Part shown: positions 5,065 to 5,111 of the stretch, one piece after another
How the letters are laid out: each line of letters begins with the position of its first letter
How positions within the stretch are numbered: the first letter of the stretch is position 1
The notes under the pieces: model-generated
The model's database searches: none
What the model was told of the DNA's origin: nothing
Seen by the model: only the letters and a program-made list of their open reading frames with translations
Translations under genes and position numbers: made by a program
DNA from: Deltaproteobacteria bacterium
Lineage (GTDB): Bacteria > Desulfobacterota > Desulfarculia > Desulfarculales > Desulfarculaceae
Reading direction: 5' to 3'
DNA: 5,111 bases
NCBI GenBank assembly: GCA_021815655.1
Contig: JAKAGJ010000213.1
Coordinates: 1-5,111, forward strand

Positions 5065-5111
5065 CGGGCCGGGTGCCCCCGGCTGGGCAGAGAAGGGACG
5101 GGTGAGGCTAT
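5065..5111. repeat. 47-base direct repeat, copy 2 (reaches window edge)
   Basis: The second copy of the element at 4962-5008, offset by 103 bases, with the hairpin at 5068-5083 fully conserved. Identity continues to the last base of the window, so the true repeat may be longer and further copies may follow. No ORF is supported in 4961-5111. Confidence 0.8.

Noticed and set aside
4962..5111. CRISPR array
   Set aside because: Only two imperfect 47-base copies with a 56-base gap; too long, too few, and not typical.
5049..5111. RNase P RNA or cobalamin-riboswitch-like AGGAAGTCCGG
   Set aside because: Only a short string resembles those consensus boxes; the remaining conserved segments are absent in what can be seen.

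Overview
The window is GC-rich bacterial DNA with every convincing gene on the + strand. It suggests an anaerobic or facultative proteobacterium of the old Deltaproteobacteria (Desulfobacterota) type. The reasons are a [NiFe]-hydrogenase maturation gene, a methyltransferase of a kind I associate with anaerobic bacteria and methanogens, a three-gene TRAP transporter, and strong G/C third-position bias. The taxonomy is inference; there is no marker gene here.

Layout. (1) Positions 2-754: the C-terminal three quarters of hypE, cut by the left edge, ending in the diagnostic Pro-Arg-Ile-Cys tail. (2) 833-1645: a class I SAM-dependent methyltransferase, possibly in the same transcript as hypE. (3) 1646-2032: a 387-base non-coding region that is far from empty. 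It holds a near-consensus sigma70 promoter, several RNA hairpins, a 22-codon ORF with six tyrosine codons, a hairpin over the end of that ORF, and a C-rich, G-poor stretch after it. (4) 2033-4960: a complete TRAP transporter operon: dctP (periplasmic binding protein), a stable intercistronic hairpin, dctQ (small membrane subunit) and dctM (large membrane subunit), the last two overlapping as ATGA. (5) 4961-5111: non-coding, with two near-identical copies of a 47-base hairpin-containing repeat 103 bases apart; the second copy runs into the window edge.

How the parts work together. HypE acts in making the cyanide ligands of the [NiFe]-hydrogenase active site; the methyltransferase has no known tie to that. 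DctP, DctQ and DctM form one secondary transporter for an organic acid, probably driven by a sodium gradient; its substrate cannot be read from the sequence. The most interesting region is the dctPQM leader. A promoter, a Tyr-rich leader ORF, a hairpin and a rut-like C-rich segment in that order have the layout of a leader-peptide attenuator, perhaps Rho-dependent in the manner of tnaC. If real, it would tie transporter expression to tyrosine or charged tRNA-Tyr. This is a hypothesis from sequence pattern alone.
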